Assembly (NCBI GenBank): GCA_964194555.1
Contig: CAXMMT010000070.1
Location: 1 to 15,181 of the forward strand
DNA from: SZUA-217 sp964194555
GTDB taxonomy: Bacteria > Actinomycetota > Acidimicrobiia > Spongiisociales > ZC4RG35
Direction: 5' to 3'
DNA: 15,181 nucleotides
The translations under genes were made by a program, and so were the position numbers. Under the pieces are notes generated by a model, which searched no databases, was not told the DNA's origin, and saw only the letters and a program-made list of their open reading frames with translations. Position 1 is the stretch's first letter; each line of letters opens with the position of its first letter. Of this stretch, positions 1 to 6,993 are shown one piece after another.

Positions 1-377
1 GAACCGAAGTGGTCGATATGGAGGTGGGTGATGAACACCTTGTCCAACTCGTTGAGAGCGAACCCACCCGCTATGTAGTTGGCAATCGAACCTTCGCCAA
101 GGTCGAAGATGAAGTTCTCGCCGTTGCCCAACTGGACAAACACCGAAGTGTTCATCTGACCCGGCCTGATGAACGGTGCAGTTCCCATAAAGATGATCCG
201 CATCTCATCAGGAGCCAGCTTCTCGGTACGGGGAAACCAGTTGGAAGCACTCTTCAGGCCAGGTGTTGGATTGATCCCTTCAAACAACAACCCTTCTCGC
301 CATCGACCCAACGGGACACCGCCCGTCAACGCCGCTTGAATCTCCTCAGGACTCGACGGTTCTCTCGGATCAGGCAC
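1..377 (-). CDS. MBL-fold metallo-hydrolase, N-terminal part (GntH/RNase Z-like)
   Basis: Partial gene cut by the left edge; 125 codons are visible. The GTG at 377-375 is chosen because AAGGAG (minus strand, 389-384) sits 6 nt upstream; an in-frame GTG at 392 would lie upstream of that site. After about 50 residues the protein enters the beta-lactamase fold (FMGTAPFIRPGQ..., then FDLGEG), and near the cut it has the metal-binding signature THLHIDHFG (HxHxDH). This marks a metal-dependent hydrolase of the RNase Z/arylsulfatase-like MBL branch. The segment FPRTEKLAPDEMRIIFMGT resembles proteins labelled GntH (guanitoxin-associated MBL hydrolase), a name also carried by many relatives outside guanitoxin clusters, so the substrate is not inferred. 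No signal peptide is evident in the visible part. Confidence 0.85.
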   Translation of the reverse strand, partial: MPDPREPSSPEEIQAALTGGVPLGRWREGLLFEGINPTPGLKSASNWFPRTEKLAPDEMRIIFMGTAPFIRPGQMNTSVFVQLGNGENFIFDLGEGSIANYIAGGFALNELDKVFITHLHIDHFG

Positions 378-571
378 AACTAACTCCTTCACGACTTCTA
401 GTGGTCACGGCGCACCCTACAAACGTTCCCCGTAACGCCGCACATAACCGGCATTATGTACGGTGCCGGTTCCTGTGCCATGCCGTCCGTCCGGCGACGG
501 AATCAGACGGTTCTATAGACCTCGTTCGTTCTAGGAATGTCGAACAATCCCCATATGACACGGGTCGAAAC

Positions 572-672
572 GGAACACGACGGCTTTGAACGGTGGATCA
601 CATCTCGGTCTTCAAAACCGGTGAGAGGCCGATTCGGTCTCTGGCGGGTTCGATTCCCGTCCGCCTCCGCCA
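572..672 (+). tRNA. selC: tRNA-Sec (UCA anticodon)-like gene, 5' acceptor strand irregular
   Basis: Folding by eye gives an anticodon stem TCGGT/ACCGG (605-609/617-621) with loop CTTCAAA and anticodon TCA (612-614). The long variable arm has 8 pairs (624-631 with 635-642) and a 3-nt loop. The T arm is GCGGG/CCCGT with loop TTCGATT (644-660). The acceptor 3' strand is CCGCCTCC, followed by G and an encoded CCA (661-672). UCA plus a long variable arm is the hallmark of selenocysteine tRNA. The 5' half is poor: the best acceptor pairing is GGA (572-574) plus GACGG (579-583), with ACAC looped out between them and one A.C mismatch. The D stem (585-589/598-602) has one T.C mismatch around loop ACGGTGGA. 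It may be a divergent functional tRNA, a decayed copy, or a 3'-half attachment-site duplicate. No selA, selB or selD is visible. Confidence 0.62.
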
Positions 673-691
673 CCAGCCTGGATGGTCATAT

Positions 692-696
692 TTTTC
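692..696 (+). terminator. Weak T-run downstream of the tRNA
   Basis: A run of five T begins 20 nt after the encoded CCA. The only pairing around it is GGATGG/CCATCC with the T-run inside the loop, plus a 3-bp CCA/TGG stem before it. This is at best a weak intrinsic terminator for the tRNA. The rest of the gap up to 946 shows no gene; it holds two small palindromes (CCGGT-CA-ACCGG near 727-738 and CGGAGC-GAT-GCTCCG at 870-884) without T tracts. Confidence 0.25.
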
Positions 697-946
697 GTAC
701 CCATCCAATATCTCACTGTCCGCCACCCGGTCAACCGGATGCCAAATAGCCGTGAGCAGGCGCGACAGACAGCGTCTGATGTCGAATCACTCTCGCGTAC
801 CTGCCGACGTCTGAGTGTTCGCAGGTGTCTCGTATAGCGGGGTAGAGAGGTCGTCTGGTCGAGCTTTGGCGGAGCGATGCTCCGCGGAGTTCATGAATAC
901 GAGTGACGACCCAGGTGCACAAGGACGAGGAGGGCTCGGCGAAGAT

Positions 947-1777
947 CTATGCGGTGGCTATGGGGTCGGTCTGGTCGACAGCCTCCTCGGTTTTCAACCA
1001 CACCCCGAGTGAGGCGAGGCCAACCGAATAGATCGCCAGCCCGGCGAAGATCCATGCCGTGACCGCACCTGAGCCCAGGTTGACCTCTGGCGTGGTCAGT
1101 TGAAATATCCAGGCCGCTCCGGAGGCGAACGCGCCTCCTATACCCACCAGCATGCCCGAAGTTTTCGGGGCAATGTCGGAGCGACTCAACGCGATCGCCA
1201 AAACCACGGCGCCGACGCCGAGCGCGGTGAGCCACACTCCCCACATCCAGGCTCCAAAGGCCGTGATCGTGGTGAACACCGCGATCCAAAACGCCAAACG
1301 TCCGGTGCCCCCGAGGGCGCCTCCGTGGCGTCGGTTGATTCCAAGGATCCCCACGGCGAGTAAGACACCTGCGGCCATCAGTGTGAAAGCACCGATCATC
1401 CAGAGAGCCAGGGGTAGCCCCTCCCACGGCCGTGTACGGTCGGCGAGGTCGCTCCAGTAGGTGAAGGCCAGGCCGGCGAGCCAGAGAAAGCTCGAAGCGA
1501 CCAGCGCTACACCGGAGCGTCGTGTGAATTGGGTTGGCATGGCAATTCCTCCTGATCTCATAGAGGCGAACGCTCGGCCGACAAGCGTCGGGTCACCGAA
1601 CTCGGTAAGGGCGCGCTTCTGGGCCGCAACACGATCGAGACCGCGGCGGGTGTGCACGGCCACCGCTTCGAGGAGGTGGTCGGCAACCTCCTCGAGGATC
1701 TCTTCGGCATCACGGAACCACCGGACCTCGTGCTCGAGCTCGCTGAGGTACCGATCGATCACGGCGTGTTCGGCCAT
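947..1777 (-). CDS. HAAS-domain integral membrane protein (PadR partner)
   Basis: A 276-aa protein. ATG 1777 is preferred over an ATG 48 nt upstream because AAGGGGG lies just before it and it begins cleanly with the conserved MAEHAVIDRYLSELE segment. Residues 1-75 form a helical HAAS-type domain (LEHEVRWF...AEEILEEVADHLLEA...ALTEFGDP), the module that usually follows PadR regulators in Firmicutes and Actinobacteria. Residues about 88-265 contain roughly six hydrophobic membrane segments with short loops and no catalytic motif. It overlaps the end of the upstream padR gene by 19 nt, so the two are probably translationally coupled and co-regulated. By analogy with PadR-HAAS pairs it may sense or respond to envelope stress; the specific role is unknown. 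Confidence 0.85.
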   Translation of the reverse strand: MAEHAVIDRYLSELEHEVRWFRDAEEILEEVADHLLEAVAVHTRRGLDRVAAQKRALTEFGDPTLVGRAFASMRSGGIAMPTQFTRRSGVALVASSFLWLAGLAFTYWSDLADRTRPWEGLPLALWMIGAFTLMAAGVLLAVGILGINRRHGGALGGTGRLAFWIAVFTTITAFGAWMWGVWLTALGVGAVVLAIALSRSDIAPKTSGMLVGIGGAFASGAAWIFQLTTPEVNLGSGAVTAWIFAGLAIYSVGLASLGVWLKTEEAVDQTDPIATA

Positions 1778-2097
1778 GGCACCCCCTTGAGGACTCGACC
1801 CACCGCTTGCGAGAACTCGTTCCATGATTGGCGTTGCTCACCGAGTGCGGAGGACCCACGCTTTGTCAGCGTATAGGTCCGCCTCCGTCGTCCTTGCACC
1901 TCACTCCAGCTGCTCGACAGGTAGCCGGCCTTCTCCAACCGGTGGAGCGCCGGATAAACGGTCCCCTCCGGAAGATCGAAAGCATCCTCACTGCGGAGCC
2001 GTAGCTCCTCGATGACGGCGTACCCGTGCTTTGGACCGTCGGCAACGATGGCCAACAGCAAGAGATCGAGATGCCCTTTCAACGCCTGTCCTCTCAT
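1759..2097 (-). CDS. PadR-family transcriptional regulator
   Basis: A 112-aa protein of about the size of a minimal (s1-type) PadR repressor. The winged helix-turn-helix covers residues 5-80: LKGHLDLLLLAIV, then GPKHGYAVIEEL, then the family signature EGTVYPALHRLEKAGYL and the wing GRRRRTYTLTKRG. A short dimerisation helix follows. The ATG at 2097 is the preferred start; a TTG at 2106 would add three residues. A TAGGTT hexamer ends 8 nt before the ATG with TTGACA 17 nt further upstream, so the transcript is probably leaderless or nearly so. It overlaps the downstream HAAS gene by 19 nt. PadR proteins usually repress their own operon, and an inverted repeat lies across this promoter. The inducer is unknown. 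Confidence 0.92.
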   Translation of the reverse strand: MRGQALKGHLDLLLLAIVADGPKHGYAVIEELRLRSEDAFDLPEGTVYPALHRLEKAGYLSSSWSEVQGRRRRTYTLTKRGSSALGEQRQSWNEFSQAVGRVLKGVPWPNTP

Positions 2098-2105
2098 ACC
2101 TCGCA

Positions 2106-2134
2106 AACCTACATTTAGTTTAGCTAGGTGTCAA
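2106..2134 (-). promoter_or_regulatory. padR promoter with candidate PadR operator
   Basis: On the minus strand there is a TTGACA -35 box (2134-2129), a 17-bp spacer and a TAGGTT -10 box (2111-2106), 8 nt from the ATG. The spacer and -10 are spanned by a 23-bp inverted repeat, ACCTA-N13-TAGGT (2107-2129), with an inner TAG-N5-CTA. An operator lying between -35 and -10 fits simple PadR autorepression. The boxes are seen; their function is inferred. Confidence 0.55.
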
Positions 2135-2209
2135 GGGTGGGCCGCTCCCGAAAGCGATCGAGGCAATTGCCCATGTGCTGCGAATACAAGGGGTCGGTCT
2201 GCGCAGGAT

Positions 2210-3112
2210 TCACGAGTTCGGCTTTGGTGAGAGGTCGCTCGGCTGTCCCGGTCTTAGCGCACCGAGGTAGACACCGGCGAGAACGAGAGCACCTCCACCC
2301 AGCAGCCCGAAGGTGAGTTGCTCGTCGAGAAGCCATGATGAGATGAGAACTGTGACGATGGGAACTATCACGAACCCGTAGTTGGCTCGGGACGCGTCCC
2401 AGTATCTGAGCACAACGACGTAGAGCGTGAAGACCACAGCAGAACCAAACACAGCCATGTAGACGACAGCCCACCAAGTAGTCGCCTGTTGCGGCAGCCT
2501 CACCTCATTGCCAGCGATAAGTGTGAGGAGAACGAGGAATATGGCTCCGACGGTCATACCGACCGCGTTCACCACGATGGGGTGGACTGGAGGAAACCGT
2601 TTCACCGTGATCGCAGCTTGGGCGAAACAGACCGACGACCCGAGTGCAGCAAGGATCGAGAGTATCGGGACGGGACCTTCGAGAGTGAGACCCGACATGA
2701 CAACCACTCCTGTCATCGCGAGAAGCGCTCCGACGACGGACGACCTGCTGAGCCTTTCCAACCGCTGGGTCACGGCAAGGAAGAGAGTCACCAGTGGGAC
2801 GATCGATAGGAGGATCTGGCCGAAGCCGGACTCCAACTCAACCAGCGCGTAAAAGAAGAACGCAAACGCACCGCCGTACGCCAAGAGGCCATACAGCGCA
2901 GCACCTAACAACGCTCGCCCCCCAGGAAGGCGATGACCCGAAATCACCATCACCGTCAGCATCAACAAGGCCGCCAATCCGAACCTCAGCGCTGCTCCCC
3001 AGAACGGGTCCAACTCCTGGTTCGAGAAACGGACACCAACGGCGTTACCGCCGGCTAGAACCGAATACCCAAGAAAGGTCACCAACGCGATACGTTCGGC
3101 TCTTCTGTCCAT
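2210..3112 (-). CDS. EamA/DMT-family transporter
   Basis: A 300-aa polytopic membrane protein of the length typical for EamA-type drug/metabolite transporters. About ten hydrophobic segments are visible as two five-helix repeats. The first opens with ALVTFLGYSVLAGGNAVGVRF and contains the LRFGLAALLML helix. The second opens near ILSILAALGSSVCFAQAA and ends with the characteristic LLDEQLTFGLLGGGALVLAGVYLG helix pair. The tail after the last helix is short and polar. Members export small metabolites or amino acids; the substrate cannot be read from sequence. The ATG at 3112 has no convincing Shine-Dalgarno site, but TAGATT (3124-3119) lies exactly 6 nt upstream, consistent with a leaderless mRNA. 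It is 112 nt upstream of padR on the same strand, but padR has its own promoter, so they are likely separate units. Confidence 0.9.
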   Translation of the reverse strand: MDRRAERIALVTFLGYSVLAGGNAVGVRFSNQELDPFWGAALRFGLAALLMLTVMVISGHRLPGGRALLGAALYGLLAYGGAFAFFFYALVELESGFGQILLSIVPLVTLFLAVTQRLERLSRSSVVGALLAMTGVVVMSGLTLEGPVPILSILAALGSSVCFAQAAITVKRFPPVHPIVVNAVGMTVGAIFLVLLTLIAGNEVRLPQQATTWWAVVYMAVFGSAVVFTLYVVVLRYWDASRANYGFVIVPIVTVLISSWLLDEQLTFGLLGGGALVLAGVYLGALRPGQPSDLSPKPNS

Positions 3113-3248
3113 ACCGCGAATCTATGCAGCCCACTTCCGGCACCTGACTTGGGATCTATAGGCCGTCGCCGCGTTCGAGTCGAACCAGCAGCGGATCCCA
3201 ATTTGTGTTCGCCAGATCGAAACGGCTCCGGTCATCGTATTGACTCGT

Positions 3249-4067
3249 TCAGCCGTTGCCGGAGACAACACCTTCGAGAAATTCGACAACCCCGTCTACC
3301 AACTGGGTACCGGCCGTCAGCGCGAAATCGTTGTGGTCGGCACCGTCGATCACCAGGAGCCGCTTCGGCCCGGGTGAGGCCTCGAACAGCTTCTTGCTTT
3401 GCTCGAAGGGAACAATGCTGTCGTCCGAGCCGGCGATGATCATCACCGGCACGTTGATCCCTTGGATCGTCTCCAGGTTCGGATAGCGATCCCACAGCAG
3501 AAGAGAGGTCGGCAAGAACGGATAGTGGGTTGAGGCGACATCCGGTAGTGAGGTGAACGGTGAGCGCAGCACGAGGACGGCCGGCTCCTGGTGGCCGACA
3601 AGCCCAAGAGCGACTGCGGCACCAAGCGATTCGCCAAAGTAGACCAGCCGGTCAGGGTCGAATCCGGAACGGGCTTTCAGGTAGGCCACCGCAGCGCGGG
3701 CGTCGGCGGCGAGCCCTTCCTCGGACGGGTGTCCGGGGTTTCCCCCGTAGCCCCTGTAGTCGACAAGCAGCACCGCATAGCCACGTTCGGCGAATGCCCC
3801 CGCAAGCGGAATGCGGTTGGCCCGGTTGCCGGCATTGCCGTTGAACACGACGACGGTTCCGCTGGGCTCCTCTCCGGCGGCAGGCACGTACCAGGCCACC
3901 AGAGTCAGTCCGTCTTCGGTGGGGTACGTCACCTCTTCGATGCCGGGCAGAACAACGGCGACGTCTAGAACGGCCTGGGTCGGTAGGTAGATCAGACGTC
4001 GTTGCGAGATCCATATCAGACCTACCACTGCCAATGTGGCGAGGACCAATATCGCCAACCCTCTCAT
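3249..4067 (-). CDS. Membrane-anchored alpha/beta hydrolase (BEM46/ABHD13-like)
   Basis: A 272-aa protein. Residues 1-20 (MRGLAILVLATLAVVGLIWI) form a single N-terminal membrane anchor or uncleaved signal, followed by RRLIYLP as in the BEM46/ABHD12-13 group. The oxyanion segment is FNGNAGNR (75-82), the nucleophile elbow is GESLGA with Ser147, the acid lies in GSDDSIVP (Asp215/216), and the histidine is in GADHND (His245). The catalytic triad is therefore complete. DYRGYGGNPGHPSEEGL is also typical of this subfamily. The ATG at 4067 is preceded by GGGAG at 5-nt spacing. It is divergent from another alpha/beta hydrolase at 4194, but the two are only distantly related. The likely activity is esterase, lipase or thioesterase at the membrane; the substrate is unknown. 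Confidence 0.88.
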   Translation of the reverse strand: MRGLAILVLATLAVVGLIWISQRRLIYLPTQAVLDVAVVLPGIEEVTYPTEDGLTLVAWYVPAAGEEPSGTVVVFNGNAGNRANRIPLAGAFAERGYAVLLVDYRGYGGNPGHPSEEGLAADARAAVAYLKARSGFDPDRLVYFGESLGAAVALGLVGHQEPAVLVLRSPFTSLPDVASTHYPFLPTSLLLWDRYPNLETIQGINVPVMIIAGSDDSIVPFEQSKKLFEASPGPKRLLVIDGADHNDFALTAGTQLVDGVVEFLEGVVSGNG

Positions 4068-4181
4068 GACAGCTCCCAGGCTTCACACTCCGTGCGTCTT
4101 GGGTGCGGAATCGTGGATTCTGGCATCGTTGTTCGCATCGTACGGCGGAAGATCTCACACTTCTTGGCCTCGAGCGCCGAA

Positions 4182-4187
4182 TAAAGT
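4182..4187 (+). promoter_or_regulatory. Putative leaderless -10 box for the hydrolase at 4194
   Basis: TAAAGT ends exactly 6 nt before the ATG at 4194, and no Shine-Dalgarno-like sequence fits that start. No strong -35 box is seen. The spacing matches other starts in this window. Confidence 0.5.
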
Positions 4188-4193
4188 CGGGGT

Positions 4194-5252
4194 ATGGAGC
4201 GTCGATCACGAACTCTGATCCTTACCGGGGTCGTCGTCGTCGGGTTGGCACTTCTCCCGGCGACTCGCAACCGGATCGGCGCCGCCGCCACTCTCTTCGA
4301 GACGCTGGGGATGAGCGTGCCCCGACCCTTCGCTCCGGACGTCAAGCCGGAAACAGCCGAAGTGGGCGGAGTGATGGGCCGTCTCTATGCACCCGGCGAC
4401 TATCCCGCAGTCCTGGTGGTGCCGGGTGCCACTCCTGAGGGAGTAGAGGATGCCCGGGTCAACGCGCTGGCCCGGGCATTGGCCAGGGCGGGGCGGATCG
4501 TTTTCATCCCCGAACTGGATCTATACCGCGAGCAGTTCACACAGGACGACCTGGAGCGGATCGTGGCCGCCGTTGATGGGCTGGCCGAGTCGTCCGGGCG
4601 ACCGGTGGCAGTGCTGGGGATCTCGTTCGGCGGATCTTTTTCGCTGGTGGCAGCGGCCGACTCCCGAATGGAGGGACATCTCTCCCGGGTGGCCACCCTC
4701 GGCGCCTACTACGACCTGGAGGGGGTGATTCAGGCGGTGACCACGGGCGGGTCCACGGTTGACGGCCGTTTTATCCCATGGGACGGTCACCCCATCGCCG
4801 GAGAGGTACTCGCCGCCAGGGCCGCCGAGTTGCTCCCGGAACAAGAACAGGAGCCATTCCTCGCAGCCTTCGCAGACCGAATCAACCCCGAAGAGCTGGC
4901 CCCCGGCGCCCGGGCCCTGTACGACCTGCTCACCAACGACGACCCCTGGCGCACAACGGAGCTCGCCGAGCGACTTCCGCCTTCTGTGCGCACGTTGATC
5001 GAAGATTTCTCTCCATCGCAGGTAGCCGGCGAGATCACCGTCCCGGTGTTGGCAATGCACTCGACCGACGACCCGCTGGTCCCCTACGCCGAGCTGAGTC
5101 GGCTACAGGCCGGAATGCCCCAAGCCAAGACCTCGACCGTGCAATTGCTGCGCCACGTCGACTTCGATCCCACCTCTCCGTCTGGCTGGTGGCCATTGAT
5201 CCCTGACGTGTGGAACATGTGGCACTTCACCACATGGATCCTCGCTGGCTGA
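4194..5252 (+). CDS. Membrane-anchored alpha/beta hydrolase, dienelactone-hydrolase-like
   Basis: A 352-aa protein. Residues 6-24 form one N-terminal hydrophobic segment (TLILTGVVVVGLALL), so the enzyme is probably anchored outside the cytoplasmic membrane. The core follows an LVVPGATPEG oxyanion-type loop (74-83). The nucleophile elbow is LGISFGGSF with Ser144, the acid is in HSTDDPLVPY (Asp292/293), and the histidine is RHVDF (His321). The triad is complete. An insertion of about 100 residues between the nucleophile strand and the acid is helical and acidic (LLPEQEQEPFLAAFADRINPEEL) and probably acts as a lid. The gene is divergent from the hydrolase at 4067. It ends 2 nt before the end of the convergent DUF385-type gene. 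Substrate unknown. Confidence 0.87.
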   Translation: MERRSRTLILTGVVVVGLALLPATRNRIGAAATLFETLGMSVPRPFAPDVKPETAEVGGVMGRLYAPGDYPAVLVVPGATPEGVEDARVNALARALARAGRIVFIPELDLYREQFTQDDLERIVAAVDGLAESSGRPVAVLGISFGGSFSLVAAADSRMEGHLSRVATLGAYYDLEGVIQAVTTGGSTVDGRFIPWDGHPIAGEVLAARAAELLPEQEQEPFLAAFADRINPEELAPGARALYDLLTNDDPWRTTELAERLPPSVRTLIEDFSPSQVAGEITVPVLAMHSTDDPLVPYAELSRLQAGMPQAKTSTVQLLRHVDFDPTSPSGWWPLIPDVWNMWHFTTWILAG

Positions 5253-5254
5253 AG

Positions 5255-5644
5255 TCAGCTCTCTCCGACTGGACGGAACCGGACGAATGGAGCGCCGTTA
5301 ACCCACTCATCGATCCTTGACTCGGCTTTCTCTGGCTCGGAGCCCCAGCTTTCGACAAGAACTCGGAGCAGAATCTTTGCCCTCTCTTCGCGATCTGGTT
5401 CGGGAGCGCCCACGACCGGAACGTCCGCGGTCACACCCTTCTTCAGGTGAAGCGTGAACTCGGGGTTGGCAACAATGTTGGCGTTCCAGTCACGGGGTCG
5501 ACCGGGTCTGCCCGTCAGGTAATAGAGACCGTCGAACTGATGGAAGTAGATCTCGATGCGGCGCTCCTCTCCGGATTTGCGTCCGATGGTGGTGATGTCG
5601 GCGATTCCACCGCGATCCATGGCCTTCTTGACTGCTGATTCCAT
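5255..5644 (-). CDS. DUF385/Ddn-type nitroreductase-like (flavin/deazaflavin) protein
   Basis: A 129-aa protein from ATG 5644. Upstream in-frame starts (TTG 5653, GTG 5665) cannot be excluded; longer versions would run into the promoter region of the divergent FNR gene. The signature ITTIGRKSGEERRIEIYF, followed by FDGLYYLTGRPGRPRDWNANI and ANPEFTLHLK, matches the DUF385/F420H2-dependent oxidoreductase family related to mycobacterial Ddn. These split-barrel proteins bind F420 or another flavin; the ...GRPG..DW..N... segment is the family's cofactor loop. It is divergent from the FNR-like gene with only 56 bp between start codons, suggesting shared control. The substrate is unknown. F420 rather than FMN as cofactor is inference from family. 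Confidence 0.85.
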   Translation of the reverse strand: MESAVKKAMDRGGIADITTIGRKSGEERRIEIYFHQFDGLYYLTGRPGRPRDWNANIVANPEFTLHLKKGVTADVPVVGAPEPDREERAKILLRVLVESWGSEPEKAESRIDEWVNGAPFVRFRPVGES

Positions 5645-5649
5645 GCCCC

Positions 5650-5676
5650 CACACAACCGACGTATCACGATGTGTG
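5650..5676. promoter_or_regulatory. Imperfect inverted repeat in a divergent promoter (candidate operator)
   Basis: CACACAAC (5650-5657) and GATGTGTG (5669-5676) are inverted with one mismatch and an 11-bp spacer, centred between the divergent starts at 5644 and 5701. For the rightward gene, TAAGTT (5687-5692) lies 8 nt before the ATG and could be a leaderless -10. The symmetry and position suggest a repressor or activator site controlling one or both genes; no regulator gene is adjacent. Confidence 0.4.
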
Positions 5677-5700
5677 TTCCCGTCTGTAAGTTGGCGGTCG

Positions 5701-6921
5701 ATGGGCCAGCTAATCGAAGTTGTTGCCACCCCAATCGGGGATACGGCTCTTTTCGACCTCGATCGGACGCTGACGGGTCAGGACGGTCTCTCCTTCGTCG
5801 AACCACCGGACGTCGCGGCTACACCGTCTGACTTGCTGGCGCAACGGTTGTTTGCGGCCGACGAACACGTCGAGATTGTCCATGTCCTCTCCAATTCGGT
5901 CTCTGTTACCCGAAACGGTGGATGGACCGACGAGTCCCTCTCCAAAGCCACCGACATTTTGTCCACTCTCTTTGTCTTCTACCGGGTCGCATCGCCCGAA
6001 GACCGCATCGCGGAGCTGCGTGACAAGCACTACAACGCGGCCATCACCGACATCAGAGCACACAACCTGGATCTCTGGGTGTTCAGGGTCAAGCCGGACG
6101 AGCCGATCAGAACGTTCAAACCCGGCCAGTACACCACGCTGGGCCTTGGATTCTGGGAACCACGCGCCGACCATGCGATGGAAGATTTCGAGGACCGTCC
6201 AGGTCAGATCGAGAAAATGGCACTGCGGTCCTACTCGGTCTCCAGCTCGATGGTCGACGACGAGGGCGAACTCGTCGATGGTCACCCGGATGCCGTGGAG
6301 TTCTTTGTCGTACAGCTACGACCGGATGAGAACCTGATGCCGGCACTGACGCCACGGATCTTCAAAAAGGGGGTTGGGGATCGCGTCTACATGGGTCGCA
6401 AGTTCACCGGCCTCTTCACTCTCGACGGTGTGAGACCGACCGACAACGTCGTCCTCCTCGCCACCGGGACCGGCGAAGCACCCCACAACGCGATGACTGC
6501 CGAACTGCTCAGGAACGGCCATAACGGAAAGATCCTGTCGGTAGCGTGTGTTCGATTTCGACAGAATCTGGCCTACGCATCGCAACACGCCACGGTCGAG
6601 AGTCGCCATCCCAACTACCGGTATGTGACCCTCACCACCCGTGAGCCCGAGAACGAGGGCAACAAGGTGTACATCCAGGATCTGATCACCTCAGGTCGGA
6701 TCGAGAACGAACTTGGGGTGCCACTCGATCCCGCCAACACCCACGTCTTCCTATGCGGTAACCCGGCGATGATCGGTCTCCCCAGGCCGACCGATAATGG
6801 GTCGATGCAATTCCCCGAACTGGTTGGCGTCTGTCAACTCCTTCACGAGAAGGGCTTCACCATCGACCGCCGGAAGCAGCGGGGGAACGTCCACTACGAG
6901 GAGTACTGGCGCGGCCAATGA
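5701..6921 (+). CDS. Nfu_N-like domain fused to ferredoxin/flavodoxin-NADP reductase
   Basis: A 406-aa protein from ATG 5701; a GTG at 5674 is possible but lies inside the promoter palindrome. Residues about 5-92 look like the Nfu/NifU scaffold N-terminal domain (Nfu_N): ATPIGDTALFDLDRTLT parallels TPNPNALKF, then SDLLAQRLFA parallels SPLAxxLF, then VEIVHVLSNSVSVTRNGGW ends in the TVT...W pattern. Residues 108-406 are an FPR-type reductase. They include the FAD site RSYSVSS (176-182), a preceding KPGQY strand, the NADP loop ATGTGEAPHN (254-263), HVFLCGNPAMI (348-358), and the C-terminal VHYEEYW (397-403) that stacks on FAD. The enzyme should move electrons between NADPH and ferredoxin or flavodoxin. 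The attached domain suggests docking to an Fe-S partner. The C-terminal CxxC half of Nfu is absent. Confidence 0.88.
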   Translation: MGQLIEVVATPIGDTALFDLDRTLTGQDGLSFVEPPDVAATPSDLLAQRLFAADEHVEIVHVLSNSVSVTRNGGWTDESLSKATDILSTLFVFYRVASPEDRIAELRDKHYNAAITDIRAHNLDLWVFRVKPDEPIRTFKPGQYTTLGLGFWEPRADHAMEDFEDRPGQIEKMALRSYSVSSSMVDDEGELVDGHPDAVEFFVVQLRPDENLMPALTPRIFKKGVGDRVYMGRKFTGLFTLDGVRPTDNVVLLATGTGEAPHNAMTAELLRNGHNGKILSVACVRFRQNLAYASQHATVESRHPNYRYVTLTTREPENEGNKVYIQDLITSGRIENELGVPLDPANTHVFLCGNPAMIGLPRPTDNGSMQFPELVGVCQLLHEKGFTIDRRKQRGNVHYEEYWRGQ

Positions 6922-6993
6922 GAGTTGGCGTCCTATTGCTCTTATCTGGTGATCGGGGTGACATAGAGCGAGCCACGGGTGGTGTGGAGCACC

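Noticed and set aside
591..672. A shorter, D-arm-less tRNA starting at GGTGGAT (592-598)
   Set aside because: GGTGGAT can pair with GTCCGCC, but this would consume the T stem and leave a 3' tail before CCA; the tRNA-Sec fold from 572 explains more of the sequence.
870..884. CGGAGC-GAT-GCTCCG hairpin downstream of the HAAS gene as a terminator
   Set aside because: It is 63 bp past the stop codon and lacks a T-tract in either direction; it may be chance, so it is not listed as a terminator.
4521..5060. Minus-strand open frame of 179 codons inside the dienelactone-hydrolase-like gene
   Set aside because: The plus-strand protein has a complete catalytic triad; the antisense frame has no recognisable domain.
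5710..6285. Minus-strand open frame of 191 codons opposite the FNR-like gene
   Set aside because: Antisense to the well-supported Nfu_N-FNR protein; no motif or start site.
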